A stretch of 64,000 nt of DNA from Eopsaltria australis (taxonomy: Eukaryota; Chordata; Aves; Passeriformes; Petroicidae), in contig JAVTVJ010000040.1 in the NCBI GenBank assembly GCA_034509425.1, forward strand, positions 2,969,501 to 3,033,500, in the 5' to 3' direction. The notes below the pieces were generated by a model. The model saw only the letters and a list, made by a program, of their open reading frames with translations. It was not told the DNA's origin and did no database searches. Position 1 is the first letter of the stretch, and each line of letters starts with the position of its first letter. The translations under genes were made by a program, and so were the position numbers. Below are positions 1 through 12,960 of this stretch, piece by piece.

Positions 1-3000
1 CACCTTCCTGCAAATGAGGCAAATCCTGCTTGGCACTCAAGCCGCTGAAGAAGAAAACTTTTATATTGTAACATTAAAGGCAGACACTTTGTTTTAATCA
101 CTTGCCAAAACAGCTGAAAACAATTATTAATTAATAGGAAACATTAACTTTTAACTTTGCAAGCTCTCCAAAGAAGTGTCTGTGACAACTTGCATCTGGA
201 TTTATGGATAATTTGGATACAGTGAAAATGGGCACCGTACTGCAAAGGTCGACTGCTTTAAATTCATTTTAAGTGTACACATAGTGCTCTTAAAATTAAT
301 ATGTTTATAAACCTAAATTGGTTCAGTTGGATGCCTTTTGTTCTCTTTGTGGCTTCATTTGAAGCAACAACAAAAAGCTGTGCTTGTTTGTGTGTTTAAC
401 CAAGATGTTATATGCAATTAATCTACCAAAAGCATACAAATATTTTTTGAATAATAGAGGCGCCCCTTTCACAGTGTCTTTGGTATTTAGCACTATGGTT
501 TGGCGAGTAGAAGGCAACTTTTTCACATCTCATAAATAAAATTCAAAAAACCTTTTGCTTGGCTTGTTTAATTTGAACCAACCCAGTGCAACACCCTCAG
601 TTTTTCTTGTCTGCTTTGATAAGGCTGAGGTTAGTATGTATGGTTGGCAGGAGGTGGCATTACTAGTATTTTAGATTCTGGATCCTACTTTCCCTTATGA
701 AAAATACTGTGTCTGACAAATACAGCTCGCAGGAAATAAGAAAGGGGGGGGAAGAATATTGCGGTCTCTGACAGGGCTCTTGTTCACTCTGACTATTTGG
801 GGATTCATCATGCAGATCTATTGCTTTTGCCTCTTTTGTCCAAAAAAAAAAGAAAAAATTCATTGGACTGGCAGAAACACAATATCCAAAATATTTCAGC
901 AAGATCAGACCACAAGAGTTAGTTTGTTATCTTAACTGAGGATCTTGAGACATCCCAATTATTTTAACAATGGGAGAGTAGCTCCTTATCCTGTTTGTTT
1001 CTAGCCAGTCCACTTCCCAGTTATTGAGCAATTGATGGGGAATCATAGACGACTTCAGGAACTCCAGATTCTTCATCAGTTAAAATATCGTTTCTAGCAA
1101 ATGTGAGAACTTTGCTTTATACATTTGCTCCTAAGCCTCTTCTCTTTAAAAAGGTGTGGTTTTGTCTTTTATTTAAAATTCTGCCAGTCCTGCTAAACCA
1201 GCAACTCAGTCTTTGCCAGGTAACTCGATTTGAGCTCATCTTCTGTGCATGGGTCTGAATCTTAATGCTGAGGGTTGTCTGGTCACACCATGTTGACTGG
1301 TCTCAGTAGTGTATGACTGGGAATCATCTTAGTTATCCTTGTTTTGATCAAGGCACAACACACCTGGCTACTCACCAACCTGTGGAAGGCAGATGGGCCT
1401 ATGTAGTCCTATATTTATGGTTAAGAACAAAATTGTTACACAGTCCAAAGGTTGTCATGCCTTCAGATAATACTGCTTTGCTTCTCCTGGAATGTTTTGC
1501 TCAAGTCTCATAAAGAAATAGAACTTGTTGTTGTTTTATCAAATAGTTCAGGCTTTAATGGCTACTGAAATGATGCCTACAGCTCATTTCCTTTTCCCTT
1601 CCCCTCCCCACCCAGCGCAGTGCTCCTGTTAGAAAGGAGGGATTGCAATGGTGCAGACACGTGGATGCAGCAGCTTGAGTCAGAAGGATGGGAATGAAGG
1701 GCAGTGCTGCTACATCGACGGAGTGACATCTCTGCTCTGGTTGATAGTGGCAAATAATCTCAAAAATAGTGATCATATAAATACCTGAGGATTTTATGAG
1801 CTGAACTATGGCAACTGCTCTGCTTCAATTTATGTTTGTGCCTCCTGGAGTCTTACATATCTATCCTGAAATTACTTTTTATTACAAACAGTGGCTGTTT
1901 GGCCAAAGAACTGCATAATCTCAAAGCAGTTATCTTTCTGCAAATAGATAATAGGGTCATTACCAGCTTTTTCTCAAAAAGGAAAAATTGACTAGTCTAA
2001 TACTTCACAAAGGCAGACTGAAAGGAAAAAATGTGATTTCTGCAGCAGGTTGGGCTTTTTCTGTACTTCTGTTCTCTACCAGCTTGATACACTGCTCTGT
2101 CTGGAGACTTGTACTAAACATCCACCCTACCAAGCATAGGCTGACAGTGAACTGCACTTGTGGCATCTCCACAGCATTGTGATCAATCTCAAATGAAAGC
2201 AGTAGATTGCTTCTGGTTACTCACCGGTGTATTAGATTTCTAGTAGCAGTACCATTTTCAGGTTTGTACGTTGTATGTGGCAGATGGAAATAATTACTTT
2301 CAGTGTGCTCTGGGGTATTGCTAACTGAGCAAGAAAGACAGTGTGGCTTCCCTCTCCCACCCCCAGGGTTTAGGATATGCCTAGCTGGAGTGCTGCAAAG
2401 ATGTGGATTGATTCCTGAGTTTCATTTTGGTGGTTTTCATTATTTCCACAGAAGCAGTTGAGGGATAAATGTAAATTCCAAGTGTAAGTTTCCAGGGAAG
2501 GTGTGAATCTGATCTGTGACGGCCCTTATTGAGAATGAATTCAGAGTAGTCTTCCTTTTAATGCTTGATTTTTGCATGGGCTGTGGTGATTCGGGGTTTG
2601 TTGAGACCTGTGAGGTTCCTTTATGCCAGTATTGGTTTATGCCTTTTAAACAATATCCTTTTCAAAGCCCTCAGTGCTGAATCTCGGGCACAACTCCCAT
2701 GGAGCAGAAACTTCCCCCAGCTCTTGAGTTTCCTAAACACAGTCTGGGATTGCAGCATCCTCTGATGCTTCTGCATGGAAGAAGTTGTTTGGATTTGGTC
2801 TGTTCCTCTCCAGCTCTTTGGATTTGCCAGCTCTGTGAAAATAATGGGATGTTAAAATTTTAAAATTAAAAAATAAAACATTATTTGATATGTCAGCTTC
2901 AGAGGACAGCTGCTGATTACAGTACACCTCTCTGTGCTGTCCTGGTTTTGACTGCTGTTTCCTGTTACTGTGGTAGAATGAAATTTGTGTTATCCTCAGT

Positions 3001-5640
3001 GTTATCCTAATGCTTACTGGACATGGGAAACAGCAGATTTCCATTTATAGAATTCCAGTATTGAATAAGCAATTTGGTAATCTTCTGCAGTTGTTCTGTG
3101 CTGCCACAGAGCAGTCCTCAGAGTGCTCTTTGAATGGACAAGCTGTTTCTTTTCACTAGGCCATCTTGCTTAAGATACAAAAGTACCCACCAAGCCTCTT
3201 TCATGGCTTTCATCTGTATCTGTGGAGCATTTTGCAAATGCAAGTTGGGAGGTTTGCCATCCTTGTAAACAATATTGCCAATTCCAGAACAGGGAAATGC
3301 CTCCCTGTCCACACAGACTAAATTCAACTGTGCTGATGCTGAATTTTGCTGGTTTTTTTATGTCTTACAGCATAAAAGCCAGTAGTGTAGTGTGAACATT
3401 GAGGAAAGGCCTTTTTCCCACCAGAACTCTCAAGCAATCTTATAAGTGAAGCAAAGCTGCTTCCTCTGTCCTGAAGAGAGCACCAGGGAGAGGCAGGGAC
3501 GTGCAGCAGTGAATGAGAAGGTTTGGTCTACTGGTCGTTTTTCTGACATAAGATCAGCAAAATGCTATTTGTTGCAGTCTGTTGTTGAAGTGCCAATATT
3601 TGTTCCATTTTTAAAACAAAGAAATGTTGATTTGGTGAAAATCAACAGAAAAGAGTGCAAGAAGCTGCTGATGTGAAAAATTTTCACATCATGCCAAGAC
3701 AACATTTTTTATCAAGTTTTTTTCTTTAAGATGTAACTTTGCAAGGTTGCATGCTGATGATAATGTTTTGCTGCTACAGCTGGAGGAAACGAGACTGATG
3801 AAAATTTTCTGTGTGAAAACTTGTAGAAGTTGACTTCAAAGAGAGAAATATCCATGAAACATGAACGCAACAGAGATGTTCTGCAGGGATGTCTCAGCTA
3901 CCAGGAATATGAACTGTTGTGAGCATCTGCCCTCTCAGAATTGCATAGGTGGAGATGCATTGATTCAAAACAGAAGGATTTTGATAAGCAGATACTAGCT
4001 TCAGTCAGAGCTGAGTAAAGAGGAAAAAAAAGGTAGGTCATATTCAAAACAACGGAAACTCGCCAGCTTAATTACATGCTGCGAATGGTCCTGTTCTTCA
4101 GTCAGTGAGGATGGAAAAGTCCTTTGTTAAATGTTATTGGTACACATGAAACTGCAGTCTTCAAGCCTGTGCTAGCTGCTTCTGAAATCACAACAGCAGA
4201 TACTGCAAGCTGCATGGCAATGTCTTTTCCTGAAATCGTGTGGTTTAGCCTAGAAGTGAAACTTAATTGAGTCAAACAAAAAGGTTTGGATTTGATCAAT
4301 GAATTGGTATAAGGTTTGTCAGCTTCTATTGCTGTTCTGCCTTGTCAGTTAAGAAACACTAAAAACTTTGGGCAAGATGAGTGAGTGAAAGTAATGCAAC
4401 AACTTTGATAATGTAACTTTCATGATGGCTAAAGGATGGCTCAACACCAATTATACATGGTAAGTAATAAGAGTAAGCTAAAATTATAGCCTGACAGTGC
4501 TTAGGAGGGGACTTGGAGGATGTGTGTAATACATTTGCTTCCTTCCAAAACTTGTTGGACTAGCAGCCTGACTACAGGAAAATCACTGTAATTTAGCTTT
4601 TGCTGGCAGTATCAGCAGTGGAATCTAGGGCATAAGTACATTGCTTTATGTATATCTTAGCCCAGATCTAACATGGGAGCAAGTGAATATGGGAAAGCTT
4701 GCACTGTTGTTGTTTCTTCTTTTTCTAAACAGAAACAGGGACAGCTCAGGCTTGATTGTGCTGCAAAATAGACATGCACTTGAAAACATGCCCTGTATTT
4801 CATCCCAAATATCTTACTGAAGAGAGATAGGAGCCCAGTTTTTACCCAGTTCAAAACAGACAGCAGGGCTGCTCTCAAGCAGCCACGAGGAGGCAGATGG
4901 GGAAACTCATGGTTTAGGTCTTCAGGCTTGGCACAGGAAGGCAGCTCCCATTGCACCCAGCCCCTCTCTGGGATGAAAGCAGTGATCACAGCAAACCTGG
5001 ACTGTCCACATGCCTCACATGTGATGGAAACAGCTGTATTTCCTTCAGCCTGGTCCCTGGGAAGCATCTGACACAGCTCATGAGCTTTGATTTGTGTGTC
5101 TGGGGCACAATTTGTTTCTTACGGTAGTCAGAGACTACAGACAAGAAGAACTGTGGGTCTTGGTTTTAAATTTTGGAAGAGTAGTGTAGCCAAGCTTTAT
5201 ACTTGCATTGGATGCACTCAGTTCCAGCTCCTGTGAGCTAAGGAAGCACTCATGGTGGCATGTTCTGCCAAATGAATTAGCAGAAGCAGACTCAGCCAGC
5301 CCCGAGTGTGTCACTGGCCACTTTGATGGCCCTTTTTGCTGCACTTGTAAGAAACCTGGGAATTGCTGCAATCTGGAGAGATAAACTTTTGAGCTTGTGC
5401 CAGCATGCACCTGTTAACAGGGCTTTGTTGAGGTCTCTGACCTCCAAACATAGATAAGCTGCTCTTGTGGGTTAGGAGATTTGAAGCTACCGGGCTGAAA
5501 TCCAACATGTTACAACCCAAGCTCTTTACCTTTTCGTTGGTTAAGAGGTGCTTGAACTATTTGGCAGGGAGCCAATGAGGTCTGCTGGGTCTGCCATGGG
5601 GCAAGGAGTTACGTTAAAAGACCCAGTTTCTAATTAATCC
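1..5640. other. Intergenic DNA downstream of PRDM1, no gene seen
   Basis: Only short open frames occur here, none longer than about 136 codons, and none resembles a protein family I know. No exon with flanking splice signals and a recognisable product was found on either strand. In other vertebrates ATG5 lies tail-to-tail beyond the 3' end of PRDM1. I looked for its conserved C-terminal exon and did not see it, so that gene probably lies beyond the left edge. Confidence 0.6.
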
Positions 5641-5650
5641 AGGCCTTTGT

Positions 5651-5712
5651 AACTCTCTAAGTAGCTTGCCCAAAGTCACGTCGGTGCAGGGTCACCCTTG
5701 TCTTCCGAGTGT
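5651..5712 (-). repeat. Possible MIR-type SINE remnant (short)
   Basis: The stretch GCTTGCCCAAAGTCAC resembles the well-known MIR core segment 'acttgcccaaggtcac' as read on the complement of the MIR consensus. The flanking match is poor. This is a weak family call made by eye. It could equally be chance similarity. Confidence 0.3.
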
Positions 5713-6579
5713 GAGATGTGAGATGAGACAGATGAGGCCTCTGGTTCTGCTGAACACTGAACTTCAGTACAGATCATGCACATTTTGACCTTATCGTGAG
5801 AAAAGTGGTAGAAAATTACCTGTGTGATTATATCTTGAGGGGCAGAAGACAGAGCAGAGCTAACTTACTGTTGTTCTCTTGGGCTGGAGTTCAGCATTGC
5901 CCCATGCTCTCGGCTGAGTCTGTTTCTTGAATAAAATAGAACTTTGCACAGGGCTGCTCCTGGTGTGGCTTCTGTTTAGAGGAGATGAGAATGAGGGAGA
6001 ATTCATAACCAAAAATAAGCCTAATTTTTTTCTTCTTTCTGCATTTCTGATGGCAGGTACTGGATGTGGGGAAATTACTTTGGTGCACGAGTCTGGAAGT
6101 GTTTTTGTAGCTTTGACCGAGGTTGCAGGAGATGGTCCTTGCTGCCAGATGTGCCTTGGCTTTACAAACTTATGTGATTATTTTTGATATGCTCCTGGCT
6201 CATGGCAAGTATCTCTCAGAGATAATCTGTACTCTCTGGCACTGAAGTACATAACGTGTGAAAATGTGATGATGTGGTAGCTCTATGACAGAGGTTTTTG
6301 GTGCAGCAGGGTCATGGTGAACACCCCTTTTCAGTAACTGGGATGGGATTTGCTAGGAAAAGATATGATTGACATGATACTTCTATGGCCAACTGATAAA
6401 AGCTGTGAGGAGCAGCACAGCACAGCAGCCGACTCCTCTGCTGCTGGTTGTGACTGAAATGGTGATTATCTGCAATAAATAGCAGATCAGTGCAAACCCT
6501 GGTGTGCCTCCCCATTGCTTTAACAATTCACCCTCACTGGGGCTTTCAGATACTTCAGATTTTACTTGCTCAAAGAAAA

Positions 6580-7260
6580 TTCATTTAAAAAACCAGGCTG
6601 ATAACAAGACTCAAGCAGGAAGTTTATTCTTTTCACTAATACAATATCTGTAAATACAGTGTGTTTGTTAATATGGTATAAATTGAGCTCAGATAGAAGA
6701 TCTAAGAAATGGAACTCCTGCCTGAGTCCTGTGTGGTGTATATTTAATGAATTTTCACTTAATTAGCCATTAATATGTATTAATAAAATAAACATGGCAA
6801 TTGAACAGCAGAGTACAAAAAAACTGTTCTGAAAGAAAACCACATTGAGTAAACTAAAACAACTGCATTTCTTACTAATCTACACAATGCATTTCATTTA
6901 AAAGGAGAATTTATAGTATTTGAAATATCCTACCACATACTGAAACTTTTAGTGTAAACTGCCACTTTCTGACTATCACATATTGAAATACTTGTGGTGC
7001 ATAGTGAAATTTATGTTACATTGTGTAAAATATATAGTGAAACCGAACTGATGTATAATGAGACGCACATGTGCCTACAATGACTTATCAGTTCCATTAT
7101 TTTCTAACTAACATTATTTTCATGATCAAGTTTTTCTGGGTCAGAGGAAGAAAATGGTGAAGACTGGGTCTGGTACTACAATGGAGAGTGTACACCCAAA
7201 CTTGTACAAAAACCTAATCAAGCTGAGTTATCCTTTGTCCTTTCCTGAGATAAATTCTAA
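6580..7260. repeat. AT-rich block with degenerate ~22-bp periodic motif
   Basis: The block is markedly AT-rich. It contains recurring variants of CATANTGAAAY near 6935, 6978, 7000, 7033 and 7054, plus related forms near 6912 and 6950. Spacings are roughly 21-23 bases or simple multiples, with one irregular interval. No coding frame is supported. A decayed tandem repeat, an old UTR or a regulatory element are all possible. Confidence 0.35.
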
Positions 7261-10200
7261 ATGTGAAGTCTGCTAATGGTTACAACATGTCTCCCTTTCT
7301 CTGCCAAAGCTTCATTACGAACATCAACATCACCCCAGCAAGGGAAATAACCACCAGCCACAAGTAGAGAGGTCGGGTGCCCAATTCTCAGCAGTTTTTA
7401 CCAGAACTGGGCTGCTGCACAAGAGACCCTGGTGAGGGATGTGGGGCCTTGCAGGAGCACTCAAGCACAGGTTGGGTCATTCAAACCCATTCAGGTTTTG
7501 TGGGAGCGGGTAAGTAGACATTCCAGACCTGACCTCCTTCGTCCACCAGTGCTCCAGACCTCCTGTGAAGGCTCAGGGCGGATGGGCAGCATCGCTGTGA
7601 CCTGCAAAACATCACTCCATGCTGCTTAGATCTGTTTATTCTTTCTTAAGTTAGGTCCTGACTACACAGCCAAGCATCCCTGCCGGGCAGGGCAGGCAGG
7701 CTGGCTGCTGGGCGTGCCCTGCTGCCGGCAGAGGGCTGTGGCAGCCGGTCCAGCAGCTGCTGGCCTCCCGCTGACCTGGGGTGCTCCTCTGCTGCGCTGT
7801 TGTTTGCAATTCGCAGTTGCTCTCCAGCTTCAGCAGTGGCTTGGGCTGAGGAATGGCAGCTGCTGGGCTGGCTGGCTGGCTTGGCAGGTGGTTTTATCCT
7901 GGCTGACTGCGATCTTTGCAGGTCCCAGCTGGTGCAAGGCTGCAGGATCTCCAGCCCTGCCCACTCCTGCCCAGAACTTGCTGCTTGGACCATAGACAGA
8001 CTGCTGTTTCTGAGAACTTGCCTATAAAGAAACTGAGGTCCTCATGCTGCTCAACCAAAAGAGCAGGAAATACACTACAAGTCTCATACCTTGACAGTCC
8101 TATTCCAAGCTCCATCGGAGGGTTTTCTTTGATGGGTTATCTTTTACCTGGTTTTGCAACCGTGCCAGGATGACCAAAGCATTTAACACTCGGAAAGCAA
8201 TAACCACCACGAAGTTCCCTCTTTCTGATCTGCCTCGATAACACGCAAGCCAAGGTGTGTTTATCCCATCCTTGCATTGGTCTGCTGGCCTTTTGCTAAA
8301 CCAAAACAACCTAGGCCATACTGAAATTGAAAGACCTTCCTACTTCACAGCTGTTGTGCAATCAATGCTCATGAAGGATGGTTAAAGGCACAAGACAAAA
8401 CACACCCTGCATTTGAGGGTAAGGTGTATTAACCTTTCCACTTGGAATGCCTAATTGCTCAAATATTGCCAACATTGTTCAAACTGCCAGATATGTTAGG
8501 GAACAGGCAGAACTGGAGGGACAGCTCTATATGAGGGGTATGACAAATTTATTGGGTAAATTGTATGGGAGTGTTAACCCTTCTCTCTGTTCTGTTTTTT
8601 GTAAGGACAGTTGCCAAGTAGAGTTGGTCATGACTAATTCATGTGAGGAAAGAGCACGGAGAAGTTAAACAGCAACAACCAGTTTAATTTCACTTGTTAC
8701 CAATAAGGCCTAACTTAAGTTTCAAAAGGAGATGAAAGGTAAATTTGCCATTTGCTCTCTATGTTTTAAAAGCTGCAGGAGAGCTTGAAGAGTGACATGC
8801 TCTGAATTACTAATGCTACATGTGTCCTTAGAGCAGGGGGAGGAGACAAACACAATTTAATTTCTGTGTATACTGGGGCAAAAATTCTCCAAAGCATAGA
8901 TTTTGTGGTTTTTTCTACCCCATTCCTAGCTTTTAAAAATCATTCTAGAGGTACATTAGTTACCCCTGAATCAGGGCAGAGCACACATATGTGTTAATGC
9001 CAAAACTGACCAAGATGATGCAGGAACATTGTCATGAGGGAGAAGAAGGAACTATATCTTAAGTATCTGAACATCAGCTCTAGCAAACAATGCATCAGGT
9101 ATGAATATTTCACAGGTGGTACAACCAATCACCAGCTACCTCTTTTTTGGCTTATCTTCTTATCTCCCCTGAATCAAAGGGTACAACAATGGTGACAGTG
9201 AGGGGTTGAGGTACTATGTATTTAGACAACATTGTAGAAGATGATTTGTCAACAGGAAGACAGAAACCTTTCATAATGCTTGGAGGAAAATTCATAGGGT
9301 AATCCCAGGATAATAGATTTTTAATCCTTGGTTGTTTCCTTGTATGATACAAGCTAATGAGTGTCACCCACTCCTTTGAACCTTTCTATAACTTCCTTGA
9401 GATAGACCATTTCCTTTAGAAAGATGTTCACCCCAAACTGAAACATTTACCAATTCCTTCGTCCCTGTGGCTAGATTGTTATTTTGATAAGACAGAACAG
9501 AGCAAAACAAGAATCTTTTCAAAGGCAGTATATGGAATTCTTATCCCTTTGAGCTAACTATGGAAGGCAAGCACATGGCTGAGCTTTTGTAAAATCGGTT
9601 TGAAACAGAATTCTCTTCATTTAAAATGCTTCTGAAGAAGCCAGTCTTGATTTAAATGTCCACTACATGGGTTGTAGTTGAAGATCATCCAGCTTTGATG
9701 GCTGCAAATGGGCAGATCTGCCCTCTGCTGAACCAGGTGAATCTCTGTGAAGAGGCTGAATGCAAATGGCTCTTGCATACATTAGCAGCTTAGCAATTTT
9801 CTCAGCATACTCCACTAACTGGAGCTGGGGATGATCATTTGCCAGTAAAAGGGACACTTTACTAGCATGGGCCCAGTTATTTTCTTCCCTGACTGCCTGT
9901 ATCCAGTCATGGAAATGTCAGTGTCCTAACAAGAGCACCAGCTTCATATCACTGGATTTTCAGCTCCAGAGAAAAGTATCAGCAAAGTAAGATGTGTCAA
10001 TATAAGGAAAACCCTTAAAAAAGGATTAATTTGGTAATATCAACCCAGCAAATACTGAAGGGATGCTTTGGCAGGGTGGCAACAGGCTTCCAAGGAGCCA
10101 GAAAGCATTGTGGATGTTACAGTTTGTCAAGTCATGGGTGAAATTTCATGCCTCAGAATAAAGTCAGAGATGAGAAACTCTGGACCTTTCAACGTGGGAG

Positions 10201-11040
10201 AGCTGAATCTATCAAAATAGTTTCACTTTGCATCTACAGACTGCGAAGAGATGTTCTTCTTTTTTTTTTCTTTTTCTCTCTCTTAGTATTTTATCTCACC
10301 CTTGCCCTTAGTTGTGTGGGTCCCTTCACTTATGAGGCACCATGTTTTCCAAAGAAAGGTGGTGTTTCACTGCTTCACTTCACCAGAAGTTCTCCTTCTG
10401 GGAAGACTGAAGAAGCTGGTGGCCACCTTCCCCTGTGGTCAGTGTGCTGGCAGGACTTGCAGCACTGGCAGGGATCCAGGAGCCCCAGGGATGCTCATCC
10501 AGAAGGCAAGAGGACATGGGATGGGCACAGGGAAGGGAAGAATGAGAAAGGTAACAGGGATGGAGAGAAAGAGTGGAAGGTTCACCACCCTCCTGTGCCA
10601 GTCTGCATAATGGGTGACAGGCTTCCCTTGGCCGCAGTACCATGGCTAGCAGAGCTGGTGGATTGATACATGGAAAGTGCCAGTCCTGCCATTTTGTGCA
10701 GCCATATCATGGGACAGCCACAGAATGGACAAATCTTGCCGGTGCATGTGCTTTCCAAAGCCTCAGAGTTTGCCCAGACAGCCAGTGAGGAGAACATCAC
10801 TGAGGCAGCAATCTCAGGCACTCAGAGGCTTAGAAAAGGTGGAATTAAGATTCAATCAGTCCTTCATGGATGTGTGTAATGATGTGATCTTTACAAGATG
10901 GGTGTTATATTTGCCCTTGGCCTTTGGAATGGGGAACCACAGGAGGCTCTAATGTGTAAATCCCATACCTTGGAGGTGGTCTCTTGAAAGAGATGGAGGG
11001 GCTATCCTGGCCAGAGACCAGAGTGCTGCCTAGGGGGAAC
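7261..11040. other. Intergenic DNA, no gene seen
   Basis: A GC-richer patch at about 7,640-8,000 gives overlapping open frames on both strands. That is what base composition alone produces, and none has a recognisable domain or splice context. An octamer ATGCAAAT (POU-type site) lies near 9,762. A T-rich run lies near 10,258. Nothing else could be assigned. Confidence 0.5.
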
Positions 11041-11044
11041 ATTT

Positions 11045-11135
11045 TCCACTGGCTGTTACCCAAGGAGTTGTGCATAGCATGGAGCAAGTCACTCAACCTG
11101 AGTTTTCATAGGTCATGTAATATAATTATCCCTGG
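11045..11135 (+). repeat. Probable MIR-type SINE remnant
   Basis: The segment GAGCAAGTCACTCAACCTGA, followed by GTTTTCAT and then TAATATAATTATCC, follows the order of the MIR consensus ('ggcaagtcacttaacctctctgagcctcagttt...'). MIR elements are ancient amniote SINEs present at low copy in birds. Divergence is high, as expected. Confidence 0.45.
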
Positions 11136-11490
11136 TTTGTCCTTGGTTTGAAGGGGTTCAGGATTCCCAGTGACCCCTGAGATTAAGATAAGCTAAAGTC
11201 AAATAACATGTGGGATAAGCTGCCCTGAAAAGTCTGGGCACCCAAAGAGAGTATTTGAATTTAAACTCCTGTATATTGTTTTATTTTCAGTCCTGCCTAG
11301 GGATACTGCCTTCCTCTCCCACGTGGATGCTGACTGACACAGGTGAAGCCTTCAGCCATCTTTCCAATGAGTCCACTGAAAGCACTCAGGGGCAAATGGC
11401 CCCAGCTGAAGAGTAGGGCAGGAGCACAAAGGCCAGAGCCATGTGGCCAGAGAGGATGATGGGGTGATACGGATGGGGTCCCATGTGGGA

Positions 11491-11520
11491 CAAGCATTTC
11501 CCAAGCATTCCAAGCATTTC
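11491..11520. repeat. Three tandem ~10-bp units (CAAGCATTTC)
   Basis: Two perfect copies of CAAGCATTTC flank a variant, CCAAGCATTC. This is a small local tandem repeat with no evident function. Confidence 0.8.
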
Positions 11521-12353
11521 ATTGTGCACTGAGCAAGGTACAAGTCCTGTGGGAAAACCAGTGTGTTAATCTGCAAGCAAGGGCTGCTCCTGAAGCTATG
11601 TGTGGACAAGCTTAATTAATTCTGTCTCTTCATAACTTTTTTTTGGTGCTTGACATTTGAACCTTGCTTGCAGTGCGATAATGCAGGGAGAGAGATGAAT
11701 ATATGTGAGCCAGTGAAAGTGGTGTCAGCCTTTTGATTAGAACAAGGTTTCCATTAGATGCAGACACATGTCCAACCTGGTACCTGTTTGTTTCCAAATG
11801 ATGCAAAGGCCCACTCAGTTCAGCACAGTTCTGGGGGCCCAGGCTTTTAATAGCATGTAATATTAATTTCTGGCAACAGATGAGAGTTAATACGTTGTGT
11901 TTAAATCTGGGATGAGTTGTTGACCAGCTGTGGTCTGTGTGCAGAGATACCAAATGCTTTTCTTTGGATAATGTCAGTTCCAGCCTGCAAACCACATGTG
12001 GGTCAGAGGCAGGACTGAAGACCAACAAAATTAACCCATTTAATCTTATGGAACCATGTCTCTCCTGCAGAGCATTTGGTGCAGTTCTCTAACGATTTAA
12101 GCATTTCAGAAAGTTCTGGGTGAGACGGCTCTTTTTTCAGTGCAGCATGTCAGTCAGTGCTGGTGGGAGGTTTCTGCCCTTCTGTCTGCACCAGAGAGGT
12201 AAATTAGTTAAGCAGAGGCACGAATTATTTGCATACAGCTGAGGTGGCAAATGTGTTATCTCAACAGCAGAAAAGGAAATGGTTCTCTATAGATTATTAA
12301 TTACTGAAAAAGCAAAGGCATGTCTTTTGTTGCCACCACACCACTGGTCCGAC

Positions 12354-12379
12354 TGTTGAGTAGATATGTTGAGTAGATA
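12354..12379. repeat. Perfect 13-bp tandem duplication
   Basis: TGTTGAGTAGATA occurs twice head to tail without a mismatch, which suggests a recent slippage duplication. Confidence 0.9.
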
Positions 12380-12780
12380 TCTCCCCTTCCTCCTCACCCC
12401 CCTTGCTCTTCACATTTTCACTTAGGCTGAGGTGAAGAGGTTTCGCTTTAATTTATGTCATTCTTGTATTGCCAAAAGGCATGCCAGCACAACCGATCCG
12501 GGCGTGATCTGACTCTCTGTTGTGTGCTCTCACATGCAATCCCCTCGTGGGAAAATGCTGAGAGAAAATGGAAATTTAAGCTGTGCACCAGCCACTGTGG
12601 TTTTTTGGGTTTTTAATAGTGCTTCGTTTGTAAGGTCCTTGGGGCAGGGAGAGTTTGTGTTGAGTTCAGGGTAGTCACAGCCCATAAGTGAGGATTTCTA
12701 AATATTACGATATTGCAGATAGTAGTGTAAGCAACTTGTTCTCTCTATGAACAACAAAATACATGCAGTTACAGATCAGA

Positions 12781-12960
12781 AGATCTCAAAACAAGGTACA
12801 AATATTAGTCCTACACCACAGCCTGAACAAGCCTTGTACCTATTCTACAAATGAGTCGGGTGCTGTATGGGAAGGTCAACTGACTTGTTCCAGACCTCAC
12901 TGCTAGTTAGTGGAGGTCCCAAGAGCAGAACTCAGCCATCTTGGCTCCAGGGTCCTTGTC
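12781..12960 (-). repeat. MIR-type SINE remnant
   Basis: Read on the plus strand, the order is TTCTACAAATGAG, GGTCAACTGACTTGTTCCAG, CTGCTAGTTAGTGGAGG, AGCAGAACTCAGCC, GGCTCCAGGGTCC. This follows the complement of the MIR consensus in the same order (attttacagatgag, ggttaagtaacttgccca, agctagtaagtggcagag, gattcgaaccc, gactccagagccc). Co-linearity over more than 120 bases makes this a firmer call than the other MIR-like pieces. It lies about 8.6 kb downstream of the PRDM1 stop codon. Confidence 0.7.
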
